NCBI RefSeq assembly: GCF_024586455.1 | Contig: NW_026089624.1 | Location: 755,320 to 819,319, forward strand | Direction of reading: 5' to 3' | Length of the DNA: 64,000 nucleotides | Origin: Bactrocera neohumeralis | Taxonomy: Eukaryota > Arthropoda > Insecta > Diptera > Tephritidae | Shown: piece after piece, positions 10,611 to 22,356 of the stretch | How the letters are laid out: each line of letters opens with the position of its first letter | Numbering within the stretch: position 1 is the first letter of the stretch | Notes under the pieces: model-generated | Told to the model about the DNA's origin: nothing | What the model saw: the letters and a program-made list of their open reading frames with translations, nothing else | The model's database searches: none | Translations under genes and position numbers: made by a program

Positions 10611-13600
10611 TTAATTAATTAAACGGATTTTGGCTTAATTTTAAACTTTTGTTTTATAACTTGCCAAGCGAGTGCAGCCGAATACGCTACAAACTAAAGT
10701 TTTGTTTTTATAAAAATTAAGAAGTTTTTTTATATCAACTATAGCTCTCGATTATATTGGAAATACAATAGCAAACTTTGAAAATGTATCTATTGATGTT
10801 AAAAAATGGACCTTATCGGTTGAGTAGATTTCTACATATGAAATTTCTCCAGGACATGTTGGAATAGGCTTTCACCAATTCCTGGGTTTGGGGGATGTGT
10901 TTGGTATTTGGCCTCACTATAAATTCTGCAACTTAATATTATTTCTTTTGTTTTTTGGCGTATGTAAGAAAAATAGAAATTTTCTAATATTTGTTCTCGC
11001 GTAATGAGCGATGAGCTCTCTTATGTTCTGCTAATAAAAACTCCCTGTGGTTGTCCTCGTTGAAGACATCTATGATTTGTTTTTTCGTAGGCCGGATTTT
11101 AACGGTAGGCATTTCGATGAGAATTCTATTTTGAATTTTGCAAAGATTGAAAGGTCACATAGTAAACAATTAACTACATTCGCAAATACATTCAAAGCTT
11201 GTATTAGTACTTCTATATTATTAAAAGTTATGTGGTGTCTCATTCTGGACTTAAAAATTGTTTTTGAGTTTTTGGAAAAGGTACTCTTTCTTCAATTATT
11301 ATTTGGTTTCCAAAACAATTTAAAGGATTTTTTACCGCTAGGATGGTTTGTGTAAGGGATTCTTCACTATTTGCCATTCGTTGACTGCGTTTATACAAGG
11401 TGTGTTCCAAAGTAAACAGGACTTTTTGAATCTGGTGGCGCCATCTATAAGTCGACTGGTGCGTTAGAATCTGCTATCTTTATCGATCCAGTGAGAATTT
11501 CCTGATCACTATCTATTGAAAGTGAAGTTATTGTGTTTTAAGTGTCAGTATGTTTGTATTATCGGTGCGAAAATGAGCTTCGACAAAGAACAAACATAAA
11601 TTTTTGTTTTAAAATTGGTAAAACTTTTACCGAAACGTTTCAATTGATGAAACAAGTTTATGGCGATGATTGCCTATCCCGTTGCAATGTGCACGAGTGG
11701 TTTCAACGTTTTCAAAGTGATCGTGAGGACATAAATGACGATCAACATGTGGGCCAATCAAAATCCGTGATCACCGGAAATTCCATCGAAACTGTGCGTG
11801 AATTCATCAAAAATCAACCAAATCAATCAAATTGATATGGAATTAAACATCTCCAAAATATCGATTTATCGCATTTTGACAGAGCATTTGGGCTTACGAA
11901 AGGTGTGTGCACGGTTTGTTCCGCATAAATTGACCGACGACCAAAAATTGCTCAGAGTCCAACATTCGAAGGATGATTATTTGACAAAAAATCACATTGT
12001 AACCATTAACCACTCCCCGTATTCACCTCATATGGCACCGTGCGACTTCTTTCTTTTCGGAAAAATGCATTTGCTCATGAAAGGAAAGCGTTATGCGCAC
12101 ATAGGGGCCATTCAAAAGGCTTGCACAGGCATACTGCCCGCCATACCGGCCAACGAGCTAAAACACTCATTCGACATGCTTTTGGACCGTGCAAAAAGCT
12201 GTATTGAAGCAGAAGGAGACTATTTTGAATAAAATAAATTGATTTTGCCGAAAAAACCATTTGTTCTGTTTTTTTTAAGTCCTCTTTACTTTTGAACGCA
12301 CCTTGTATATTGTCTAGATAAAGCGTCTGCTACCAGGGTTTCCTTTCTAGGTTTGTAGTTAAATTGTGGAGAAAGTTCTTATATAAATCTTTGCCATCGT
12401 TTTAGTTTAGCTTTGGTTTTTTATCTGATATTGAAAATGTCAATGGTTGATGATCCGTAAAAATGTTTAAATTTTTTACACCGTATAAGTAGTTACGAAG
12501 TTTCTGCAATGCCCTGACTATTGCTAATAGCTCTCTTTCGTTTGTGGCGTAGTTTTCACCTGCAGATGAAAGGGTTCCAGAAATCATAGTAATAGGTCTT
12601 CCGTTTTGGGACGGAAGCTCCTATACTATGAGAAGAGGCGTCTGTTGTTAATTCGAATGGTTTGTCATAGTTAGGGTAGAGTAGAAGCACATCTTCGGAG
12701 GCAATAATTCGTTTAATTCCATTAAAAGCATCAATTGCATCGGTATTTAGTTTTATTTAAATTTTCTTGATTGATTAGCCCTAGTGTGGCCATTTTCACC
12801 ACGTAAATATCTTATCAGTGGCTTTGCAATTGTAACAAAATCATTTACAAATCGTCGAGAATTACTTTCGAGTCCCAAAAATGAGGGAAAGGCTTTCGAA
12901 GATTTTGGTACTTCAAAATTTATTATGTCTTTAACTTTGTCGGGAGAAGTTTTTATTCCGTCTTTTGATTCAGTAAATCCCAAAACTCAACACTTTGTTG
13001 GAAAAATTTAGTTTTTTCCATCGACACTCGCATGTTAGCATTTAATAATTTGGTAAGAATTTTGTTAATATCCCTGATGTGTTTCTTAGCTGTCTTAAAA
13101 AATATTATTACATCACGATGGAAACATGACAAATTTTTCCAATTTCTTCTCTTAAAATGTCAGCAATGGCTCTTTGAGAAATGCTGAGAGCGTTCATAAG
13201 GCCAAAAGGAAATCTGCAGAATTCATACTTCGCATTATTGACTGATAAAGCTGTCTTTTCTCTATTCTTTTCCACCAATTTTATTTGGTGGAAGCCTGAC
13301 TTTAAATCGATCATTGAAAAGAAAGTAGAGCTTTCCATATTTGATAGGATTACTCTTGTGTCTGGAATTAAGTATCTATCGCTTACTGGTTTACAATTTA
13401 GTTTTCTAAAGTCTATCACAAGTCGTGATTTTTTCTTGCTTTGTTCATCATGTGCTTTTTTATCTACAACCCAAATAGGATTGTTGTATGACGATCGGGA
13501 CGGTCTTTTAATACCGTCATGAAATAAGTTAGAAATTTCTGCGTTTACAAATTCTGCTGCTGCCATAGAGTATGGATAACTCCTAGAGTAGGCCGGAAGG

Positions 13601-14647
13601 TTATCTACGGTTCTAATTGTGGCTACTATATTTGTGTTATATGGTCGTGCTTTATCAGGATCGGCAAATACCCTGGCATGTCGTTGAAAAATTTGTGTGT
13701 ACATATCCGTTATTGATTCTGGATAATTTGCAACTTCTTTTTCAAGTTTATGAATATCGTGGCAACGATAATACGTCCTCTGTTATATTTAAAAATTCCC
13801 AGCTTCATGTCCATGTTGCCGTCTATTTTCTTAAGAAGGTCAAACCCTATAATGCCATCGAAATTTTTCAGACTATTTAGTATGAAAAATTTAAAAATAT
13901 TAATTGTACAATAACGTTCTACTAATTCAGTACTGTGTATGGAATTTGCGTTAAAAGTATTTTTTAATGTTTCTATTCTTTTCAGGGAACATGAAACCTT
14001 AACATAGTTTTTTGCGTAATTATTCCCACTTGGTTTTCTCATATCAATATACTGTTGTGGTTGCTGTCTGGTTTATCAAAAACGAGAGAGCGATGGATCA
14101 CAGTCCATTGGTACTGGTAGTTGGCGTGGTTGCTCATTGAAGATTCTACGGTACTACTGAGAGTATTGGTAATTATTGAGATTTGGTGGAGAGTTATTCC
14201 CCCTAACTGAGTTCATGAAGTCATTTTAGTCATTCTAGCTCGATTTGCTTCCAATTATTGATCTGATGCTAGTGCGGAGCTTAGATCATTTGGTCTTGAC
14301 GAAAATTTAATGTCACACAATGGTCTATTAAGACCAGAAATGAAAACACGAAGCGCATCATAGCGATATTTCTTGCAGAGTGACTCAGTAAATGGTTTGT
14401 TGTCACTATGCGTCATCGTAGTTATATTTATTAGCATATTTAGTTTGCGTTCGATTTCATCATAATACTTGAGAACTGTTAGTGATCCTTGACTGAGTAT
14501 TGAAAGCTCTTGTTCGATCAAATAGATCGCCTTTTTGTCAGAATAGGCGATATCTAGTCTCTCAATTATCGCGTGAAAATTTAGAACTGTATAAAATGAG
14601 GATAGTACCATATCCGCCGAAACTATAATCTTATTCCTAATTACGCC
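10611..14647 (-). mobile_element. Errantivirus-type LTR retroelement, decayed, copy 1
   Basis: From high to low coordinates the minus strand carries a partial Gag (14258-14647), a protease region (13710-14042), RT (about 12750-13704), RNase H (12402-12750), a mariner insertion (11395-12307), the integrase N-terminal region, and a short LTR remnant starting ATTAATTAAACGG at about 10611. Env and most of the integrase core are deleted. A frameshift falls in the RT catalytic motif, and base 14257 turns a Gag codon that is Glu in copy 2 into a stop. It is an old endogenous element that cannot express an intact polyprotein. Confidence 0.8.
11395..12307 (+). mobile_element. Mariner-like element, internally deleted, copy 1
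   Basis: The ends TACAAGGTGTG and the complement of TACAAGGTGCG are flanked by TA (11393-11394 and 12308-12309). The plus strand keeps a transposase start at 11573 (MSFDKEQ), a helix-turn-helix block with VHEWFQRFQSD, a second block with SISIYRILTEH-like sequence, and a C-terminal part with SPYSPHMAPCDFFLFGK (third catalytic Asp) ending IEAEGDYFE at 12232. The segment carrying the first two catalytic Asp residues is deleted, and two frameshifts are present. It interrupts the errantivirus pol gene between RNase H and integrase. Confidence 0.85.
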
Positions 14648-15146
14648 TACTTTTGGTCCAGGAAGCAGCGAAAGCTAGCCATCATTGAAGTGATTAGAAA
14701 CGCCGACACTGCAACTCCACCCGACGTGTAAGAGGCACCCGAGGACGGTCGCTTTCAAAAGGGGGAGTAGTTAACACACATAGCCAAACCACCATCTGCT
14801 TATTCATTTCACCTGTAGTGCATCGAAGTGCTTACGATGCAACTTACCTTCCGCGCATGGCAACAACAGCAATAACAACAGTATGCGAAATCAGCGACAA
14901 TAACATTCCCATAGGTACGGAAAGTGCTGACACTTTGTCTGCAGAGTAGCGTGTGACAGCAATAACGACAACAACGGCGAACCGCAGTGGCAGCGGCAGC
15001 GCCGCTTAGGGTAGCGTTAAGTTAGGAATTGGCTTTTGTTTAGGGAAATAGTTAGTCTAAGACCGACTCTGTAATCGAAAAGATTTGGCTGCTCCTGCAT
15101 AGCAGGAGAAATAAAAGTTTAAAAAATTATAAGTGAAGAGACTTCA
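14648..15146 (+). mobile_element. LTR and 3' end of a plus-strand gypsy-type element
   Basis: A purine tract (CAAAAGGGGGAG, about 14756-14767) is followed by sequence starting AGTAGTTAACACAC and ending near GAGACTTCA at 15146, with AATAAA at about 15111. This matches the arrangement of polypurine tract, 3' LTR and polyadenylation signal. The upstream 120 bp could be the end of pol. Only one LTR is visible, so the exact ends are uncertain. Confidence 0.5.
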
Positions 15147-15149
15147 TTA

Positions 15150-15490
15150 TTTATATTCACGAAATTTGGTATATATTATTTTCTAAGGCAACAATGTAAT
15201 CTCCGAAGAGATTGATCAGATCGGTTTACTATAGCTTATAGCTGCCATACAAACTGAACGATCGGAATCAAGTTCTTGTATGGACAACTTTCACATTTGA
15301 CAAGATATATTCACGAAATTTGGTATATGTTATTTTCTAAGGCAACAATGCAATCTCCGAAGAAATTGTTCAGATCGGATTACTATAGCATATAGCTTCC
15401 ATACAAACTGAACACATAGTTACTAAAAGAAATGCATCTGTGAAGGGTATATTAGCTTCGGTGCAGCCGAAGTTAACGTTTTTTCTTGTT
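15150..15490 (+). mobile_element. Helitron-associated (DINE-1/HINE-like) short element
   Basis: Two tandem units with a 154-bp period (starting near 15153 and 15307) are followed by a hairpin, CTTCGGTGCAGCCGAAG, and a T-rich tail, GTTTTTTCTTGTTT. Central tandem repeats of about 150 bp plus a 3' hairpin are typical of DINE-1-like elements mobilised by Helentrons. The same family lies inverted at 36322-36882. Family membership is by structure and recall. Confidence 0.55.
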
Positions 15491-15880
15491 TCAGTTTTTG
15501 TTTGGTTATTAACACACTTGTAGTTTTTTTATTATATTTTTAGTACAAGTTTTCTTTACACTTTTTTAGTCACTGTTATTTTTCTTAACACCAGTTAAAA
15601 ATTTTTTTTCCTTATTTTTTGACACTGTTACTTTCCTTTTAAGTCTTTGGGAGGCACAAATAGTTTTATTAAACTATATCTTTTCAAAATAATTTTTTTT
15701 TGTAATTATGTTTATTTTTTTATTTTATTTTTTTATTTTATAAATTATTTGTACAATACTTAATATTCTACAAATAAATATTTAGCAGCACTGGCAGCAG
15801 AGGCCTTCGGCTGTATGTTTATTTTATTTTTCACTTTAGTAGGTACAGCTACTTTTTTTGAGCACTTTTTATTTCGTGTC
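15491..15880 (-). other. AT-rich leader next to an LTR; no gene
   Basis: T-rich sequence without a reading frame. If 15896-16377 is a 5' LTR on the minus strand, this is the start of its internal region, which is then lost. Confidence 0.4.
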
Positions 15881-15895
15881 CCAGGTTTGGCGCCA
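15881..15895 (-). promoter_or_regulatory. Primer-binding site of an LTR retroelement
   Basis: The minus strand reads TGGCGCCAAACCTGG directly next to the LTR end. TGGCGCC is a common start for sites complementary to the 3' end of a tRNA that primes minus-strand DNA. I cannot name the tRNA with certainty. Confidence 0.6.
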
Positions 15896-16377
15896 ATTAA
15901 TTCCCGCGACGAGGGAATTTTAAAAATATATATATTTTATATCCGCGAACGCGAGGATAAAATGAGAACACATGTGGTTCTAGTGGACTTTATTTCCAAA
16001 ATACTAGTATTTATACATTTTGGTCTTATTTACTTAAAGTTAAAGCAAAAGCTGAAGTGTAAGCATCAGCTAGTGATTGAATCCAAAACAAAGGAAGTGT
16101 CAATTACAATGTTAGCTGTTTCAGAATATTTCGGCAGAACCTTAAGCGTTCTGTTTTTTTACAATTATTGTTGTTATGCCTTCTTGTGAGGGCGAGCGAT
16201 ATTGTTTTGATAAGAATGGATTATTGGATTCAGAACGGAAAAAGCATATCGAATTCTTAAATATTCAAAAACTTTCATTAAGATTTTTAATTTATGAGAC
16301 TGTGTAATTGAAAAATGCAAAGATTCAATTTTATTTACAGTTATGTTAAGGTTGCTATGCGGAGGCTGTCATTAACT
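15896..16377 (-). mobile_element. 5' LTR of an errantivirus-like element
   Basis: The region runs on the minus strand from AGTTAA (at 16377) to AATTAAT next to the primer-binding site, about 480 bp. It carries AATAAA on that strand. The duplication begins inside it at 15960. Only the LTR and leader survive. Confidence 0.55.
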
Positions 16378-16669
16378 TACAAATGTACATATATGTATAA
16401 GACAAATGTATAAAAATTAATTCACACATATGTGCATATACATATGTACATACAAATAATTTTTTTGGGCTAATAAACTTTACCCTGAAAAATATATACC
16501 GCAATTAACACAATTTTCCAGATACTTATTACAATATTAATTAATTAAACGGATTTTGGCTTAATTTTAAACTTTTGTTTTATAACTTGCCAAGCGAGTG
16601 CAGCCGAATACGCTACAAACTAAAGTTTTGTTTTTATAAAAATTAAGAAGTTTTTTTATATCAACTATA

Positions 16670-17320
16670 GCTCTCGATTATATTGGAAATACAATAGCAA
16701 ACTTTGAAAATGTATCTATTGATGTTAAAAAATGGACCTTATCGGTTGAGTAGATTTCTACATATGAAATTTCTCCAGGACATGTTGGAATAGGCTTTCA
16801 CCAATTCCTGGGTTTGGGGGATGTGTTTGGTATTTGGCCTCACTATAAATTCTGCAACTTAATATTATTTCTTTTGTTTTTTGGCGTATGTAAGAAAAAT
16901 AGAAATTTTCTAATATTTGTTCTCGCGTAATGAGCGATGAGCTCTCTTATGTTCTGCTAATAAAAACTCCCTGTGGTTGTCCTCGTTGAAGACATCTATG
17001 ATTTGTTTTTTCGTAGGCCGGATTTTAACGGTAGGCATTTCGATGAGAATTCTATTTTGAATTTTGCAAAGATTGAAAGGTCACATAGTAAACAATTAAC
17101 TACATTCGCAAATACATTCAAAGCTTGTATTAGTACTTCTATATTATTAAAAGTTATGTGGTGTCTCATTCTGGACTTAAAAATTGTTTTTGAGTTTTTG
17201 GAAAAGGTACTCTTTCTTCAATTATTATTTGGTTTCCAAAACAATTTAAAGGATTTTTTACCGCTAGGATGGTTTGTGTAAGGGATTCTTCACTATTTGC
17301 CATTCGTTGACTGCGTTTAT
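16670..17320 (-). pseudogene. Integrase N-terminal region (broken)
   Basis: In shifting frames the minus strand shows the linker between RNase H and integrase, an AEHKRAHRSLRENK zinc-binding block, and the start of the catalytic core near SIDTFSKFAIVF. The core stops there, and sequence continues directly into an LTR remnant, so its catalytic residues are deleted. Several stops are present. The same remnant lies at 10744-11394 in copy 1. Confidence 0.65.
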
Positions 17321-18233
17321 ACAAGGTGTGTTCCAAAGTAAACAGGACTTTTTGAATCTGGTGGCGCCATCTATAAGTCGACTGGTGCGTTAGAATCTGC
17401 TATCTTTATCGATCCAGTGAGAATTTCCTGATCACTATCTATTGAAAGTGAAGTTATTGTGTTTTAAGTGTCAGTATGTTTGTATTATCGGTGCGAAAAT
17501 GAGCTTCGACAAAGAACAAACATAAAATTTTGTTTTAAAATTGGTAAAACTTTTACCGAAACGTTTCAATTGATGAAACAAGTTTATGGCGATGATTGCC
17601 TATCCCGTTGCAATGTGCACGAGTGGTTTCAACGTTTTCAAAGTGATCGTGAGGACATAAATGACGATCAACATGTGGGCCAATCAAAATCCGTGATCAC
17701 CGGAAATTCCATCGAAACTGTGCGTGAATTCATCAAAAATCAACCAAATCAATCAAATTGATATGGAATTAAACATCTCCAAAATATCGATTTATCGCAT
17801 TTTGACAGAGCATTTGGGCTTACGAAAGGTGTGTGCACGGTTTGTTCCGCATAAATTGACCGACGACCAAAAATTGCTCAGAGTCCAACATTCGAAGGAT
17901 GATTATTTGACAAAAAATCACATTGTAACCATTAACCACTCCCCGTATTCACCTCATATGGCACCGTGCGACTTCTTTCTTTTCGGAAAAATGCATTTGC
18001 TCATGAAAGGAAAGCGTTATGCGCACATAGGGGCCATTCAAAAGGCTTGCACAGGCATACTGCCCGCCATACCGGCCAACGAGCTAAAACACTCATTCGA
18101 CATGCTTTTGGACCGTGCAAAAAGCTGTATTGAAGCAGAAGGAGACTATTTTGAATAAAATAAATTGATTTTGCCGAAAAAACCATTTGTTCTGTTTTTT
18201 TTAAGTCCTCTTTACTTTTGAACGCACCTTGTA
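17321..18233 (+). mobile_element. Mariner-like element, internally deleted, copy 2
   Basis: Copy of 11395-12307 with the same ends, the same TA target and the same internal deletion of the first two catalytic Asp residues. It differs at 17527. Because the insertion is shared, it happened before the 4.6-kb duplication. Confidence 0.85.
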
Positions 18234-18327
18234 TATTGTCTAGATAAAGCGTCTGCTACCAGGGTTTCCTTTCTAGGTTTGTAGTTAAATTGTGGAGAAA
18301 GTTCTTATATAAATCTTTGCCATCGTT

Positions 18328-19631
18328 TTAGTTTAGCTTTGGTTTTTTATCTGATATTGAAAATGTCAATGGTTGATGATCCGTAAAAATGTTTAAATTT
18401 TTTACACCGTATAAGTAGTTACGAAGTTTCTGCAATGCCCTGACTATTGCTAATAGCTCTCTTTCGTTTGTGGCGTAGTTTTCACCTGCAGATGAAAGGG
18501 TTCCAGAAATCATAGTAATAGGTCTTCCGTTTTGGGACGGAAGCTCCTATACTATGAGAAGAGGCGTCTGTTGTTAATTCGAATGGTTTGTCATAGTTAG
18601 GGTAGAGTAGAAGCACATCTTCGGAGGCAATAATTCGTTTAATTCCATTAAAAGCATCAATTGCATCGGTATTTAGTTTTATTTAAATTTTCTTGATTGA
18701 TTAGCCCTAGTGTGGCCATTTTCACCACGTAAATATCTTATCAGTGGCTTTGCAATTGTAACAAAATCATTTACAAATCGTCGAGAATTACTTTCGAGTC
18801 CCAAAAATGAGGGAAAGGCTTTCGAAGATTTTGGTACTTCAAAATTTATTATGTCTTTAACTTTGTCGGGAGAAGTTTTTATTCCGTCTTTTGATTCAGT
18901 AAATCCCAAAAACTCAACACTTTGTTGGAAAAATTTAGTTTTTTCCATCGACACTCGCATGTTAGCATTTAATAATTTGGTAAGAATTTTGTTAATATCC
19001 CTGATGTGTTTCTTAGCTGTCTTAAAAAATATTATTACATCACGATGGAAACATGACAAATTTTTCCAATTTCTTCTCTTAAAATGTCAGCAATGGCTCT
19101 TTGAGAAATGCTGAGAGCGTTCATAAGGCCAAAAGGAAATCTGCAGAATTCATACTTCGCATTATTGACTGATAAAGCTGTCTTTTCTCTATTCTTTTCC
19201 ACCAATTTTATTTGGTGGAAGCCTGACTTTAAATCGATCATTGAAAAGAAAGTAGAGCTTTCCATATTTGATAGGATTACTCTTGTGTCTGGAATTAAGT
19301 ATCTATCGCTTACTGGTTTACAATTTAGTTTTCTAAAGTCTATCACAAGTCGTGATTTTTTCTTGCTTTGTTCATCATGTGCTTTTTTATCTACAACCCA
19401 AATAGGATTGTTGTATGACGATCGGGACGGTCTTTTAATACCGTCATGAAATAAGTTAGAAATTTCTGCGTTTACAAATTCTGCTGCTGCCATAGAGTAT
19501 GGATAACTCCTAGAGTAGGCCGGAAGGTTATCTACGGTTCTAATTGTGGCTACTATATTTGTGTTATATGGTCGTGCTTTATCAGGATCGGCAAATACCC
19601 TGGCATGTCGTTGAAAAATTTGTGTGTACAT
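18328..19631 (-). pseudogene. Errantivirus reverse transcriptase and RNase H (broken)
   Basis: Reading down from 19631, an RT palm with LVIDFRKLN, FSMIDLKSGFHQI (motif A) and FPFGLMNA runs to a one-base frameshift near 19035-19042, exactly at the expected YVDD box; DVIIFF continues in the next frame. Connection and RNase H blocks follow (ENYATNERELLAIV and IFTDHQPLTF at 18328-18513), with another frameshift before them. The enzyme would copy the element RNA and degrade it. The break at the active site abolishes it. The same lesions occur at 12402-13704. Confidence 0.85.
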
Positions 19632-19636
19632 ATCCG

Positions 19637-19969
19637 TTATTGATTCTGGATAATTTGCAACTTCTTTTTCAAGTTTATGAATATCGTGGCAACGATAATA
19701 CGTCCTCTGTTATATTTAAAAATTCCCAGCTTCATGTCCATGTTGCCGTCTATTTTCTTAAGAAGGTCAAACCCTATAATGCCATCGAAATTTTTCAGAC
19801 TATTTAGTATGAAAAATTTAAAAATATTAATTGTACAATAACGTTCTACTAATTCAGTACTGTGTATGGAATTTGCGTTAAAAGTATTTTTTAATGTTTC
19901 TATTCTTTTCAGGGAACATGAAACCTTAACATAGTTTTTTGCGTAATTATTCCCACTTGGTTTTCTCAT
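19637..19969 (-). pseudogene. Protease region of errantivirus pol
   Basis: A 110-residue frame between Gag and RT contains FDGIIGFDLLKKIDG, the conserved C-terminal part of retroviral-type aspartic proteases in this group. I do not see a clear D-T-G box in the same frame, so the domain is either decayed or shifted. Copy 1 has it at 13710-14042. Confidence 0.55.
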
Positions 19970-20139
19970 ATCAATATACTGTTGTGGTTGCTGTCTGGTT
20001 TATCAAAAACGAGAGAGCGATGGATCACAGTCCATTGGTACTGGTAGTTGGCGTGGTTGCTCATTGAAGATTCTACGGTACTACTGAGAGTATTGGTAAT
20101 TATTGAGATTTGGTGGAGAGTTATTCCCCCTAACTGAGT

Positions 20140-20750
20140 TCATGAAGTCATTTTAGTCATTCTAGCTCGATTTGCTTCCAATTCTTGATCTGATGCTAGT
20201 GCGGAGCTTAGATCATTTGGTCTTGACGAAAATTTAATGTCACACAATGGTCTATTAAGACCAGAAATGAAAACACGAAGCGCATCATAGCGATATTTCT
20301 TGCAGAGTGACTCAGTAAATGGTTTGTTGTCACTATGCGTCATCGTAGTTATATTTATTAGCATATTTAGTTTGCGTTCGATTTCATCATAATACTTGAG
20401 AACTGTTAGTGATCCTTGACTGAGTATTGAAAGCTCTTGTTCGATCAAATAGATCGCCTTTTTGTCAGAATAGGCGATATCTAGTCTCTCAATTATCGCG
20501 TGAAAATTTAGAACTGTATAAAATGAGGATAGTACCATATCCGCCGAAACTATAATCTTATTCCTAATTACGCCCACAGCTGGGTAGTGTCGTGAGTTTC
20601 CGTAGTAACCTTCGAAGACTTTGCACAAATCTATTTGTTAATTCGTTTATTTTTTGTTGGAAATCTTGTCGTGTGTGCTCAGTTGCAGTACACACTACAG
20701 AGTTAAGCATTTCTTGAATAGTTTGTGCATCCATTTGATAAATCTCACTG
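20140..20750 (-). pseudogene. Gag of errantivirus (partial)
   Basis: The frame carries the motifs IEQELSILSQG, KYRYDALRVFISGL and FSSRPNDLSSALA, typical of errantivirus Gag. The upstream frame with MDAQTIQEMLN (start near 20735) is joined by a frameshift near 20625. In copy 1 only the part below 14647 remains, with a stop at base 14257. No full-length Gag is encoded. Confidence 0.75.
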
Positions 20751-20849
20751 TGTATCCGTATATATATATATTTTCCCGTAGTTCCTAGGTAGAACATAGG
20801 GCCTCAATAAACATATTATAATTAATTTTATTTAAAGCTGTTAATTTTA

Positions 20850-21899
20850 TTTCTTTCCAAGAATTGGCACTTCTCTGTGCTTTTGCTTCGACTTCCCGTC
20901 TCCAGGTGTTGGCTGGTCTAACGCGTCGTCGGCTTCCTTACGGATTCCAATCTAGCGCTGTTCTGATAATGTCATCGTGAGGCTTCCGCAGAGTGTGGCT
21001 TCGATATGGATCGGTAGCTGTTTGGTTACAGTCCAAAGGTTAGCATTGCTTATAACGTTAGGCCAGAATATCAGCATAATTTTTCAAAGACATCGATTAA
21101 AAAAGAATTGCAACGGTTGTAAAACATTCGCTGCAATATTCCACGTTTCGCAGCCATATAATTCAACGGATTTCACGCTTGAATCGAATATTCTCAGCTT
21201 CGTACGTAGGTATATATGTGTTGATCTCCAGACTTTATCCAACATTCCGAAGGCAGCGCGAACTTTGGATGTACGATGTCGTATATCGGTTCCTGATATA
21301 CTACTTTTAGTTATGATGCTACCTAAATAGCAAAACTCGTCGACTTCTTCGAGACATGTTCCAGCGATCTGTAGTTTTGGGTGTGTTAATGCACATGAAT
21401 TTTGTCTTCCCTTTATTATTTATTTTAAGTCCAGCGAGATCACTAACATCTTCAAGTTTCGAGGAGACGTGCGAATATTTATGGGACAATAAGCAGATAT
21501 CATCCGCATAGTCCAAATCTTCTAGGCAACCGCTTAAACCCCAAGATATTCCTCTATTAGTCGCACACGCTTGACGCTTGACGCATCACCAAATCCAAAA
21601 CCAAATTGAATAAAAGGGGAGACAGCACGCACCCCTGCCTGACATCAGTCCTAACTTGGATGCCGCTACTTAAAATACGTTTTCTCAAAATCGATAAAGC
21701 AGAGGTAGAGAGGAGTTTGCCACTCTACTGACAGCTCTACAATCACTCGTAAGGTGTTGATGTGATCGACACAAGAGCAATGGGGTCTGAAACCAGCTTG
21801 TTCTTTACGTAGCCCATGCATCAGCGAATCAGATAACCTTTTGTGAATTATGGGCGTTATTATTTTTTTACCATACTTAGTAGTGTTATTCCTCTCCAA
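20850..21899 (-). pseudogene. Reverse transcriptase of the 20830-23340 element
   Basis: Blocks in order on the minus strand are LRKEQAGFRPHCSCVDHINT and LYLCFIDFEKTYFK (motif A, Asp present) at 21666-21899, then DYADDICLLSH (motif C) at 21460-21516, then EEVDEFCYLGSIIT and the C-terminal tail ending near 20850. The segment between motifs A and C is badly damaged. It cannot be functional. Confidence 0.75.
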
Positions 21900-22356
21900 T
21901 TTTTACATACCGATAAATTTCATACAGGTCACGAGTGCGGTACGTTTCCGCGGCCTCCTGCGCTTTTCTAGTTAAATTGTCACTCCAAATTCGTTTATCC
22001 GTTCTCGCGCTTTTCTTTATCAGATTGTCGGTTTTGCTGTAGGTATGCTGTAGTGCTGTCTTCGCGGATCTCGTCTTAACGGAATTTAACTGATTTTTAT
22101 TTCTCAACGTTCGTTTTTTAACCACCATGTGGAGTCTGAGATCCAGGATTTTCGTTTATTTTCTTTCAATCCAATACAATATTCCGCTGCTTTTAGGATT
22201 GTTTTATACTTTTCCAGTCGTTAGTCAGAGTGTGTTTTGTTTCGACAGTTGCGTTTAGCGATTCGATAAACCTTGCGCAGGTGGATGCATCTTCCAGCTT
22301 CTCTACGTCGAATTTTTTCTGAATCTTCTTTTCCGAGTCGCTAACTGCAGTCTGAC

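Larger units (their letters stand above)
10034..14647. repeat. Near-identical 4.6-kb duplication, copy 1
   Basis: This block matches 15960-20574 with an offset of 5926 that becomes 5927 after a one-base indel near 12983. By eye I found only three differences: base 11601, the indel, and base 14257. It contains an LTR piece, a decayed errantivirus and a mariner. It starts flush at the N gap and ends abruptly at 14647 in the middle of a Gag region. Confidence 0.95.
15960..20574. repeat. Near-identical 4.6-kb duplication, copy 2
   Basis: Matches 10034-14647 almost base for base. On this side the sequence continues past both ends of the duplicated block: left into the LTR and primer site, right into the Gag start. 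This copy therefore looks like the more complete source. Confidence 0.95.
16537..20820 (-). mobile_element. Errantivirus-type LTR retroelement, decayed, copy 2
   Basis: Same element as at 10611-14647 but with a longer Gag start. Order on the minus strand is Gag, protease, RT, RNase H, mariner insertion, integrase N-terminus, LTR remnant. The LTR remnant (ATTAATTAAACGG followed by ACTTGCCAAGCGAGTGCA) resembles the LTR at 52340-52759, so both belong to related families. No 5' LTR is present above 20820, where an unrelated non-LTR element begins. Env and the integrase core are missing. Confidence 0.8.

Noticed and set aside
11047..11355. 102-residue plus-strand frame, also at 16973-17281
   Set aside because: It is antisense to the decayed pre-integrase region of the errantivirus, which has recognisable motifs on the minus strand.
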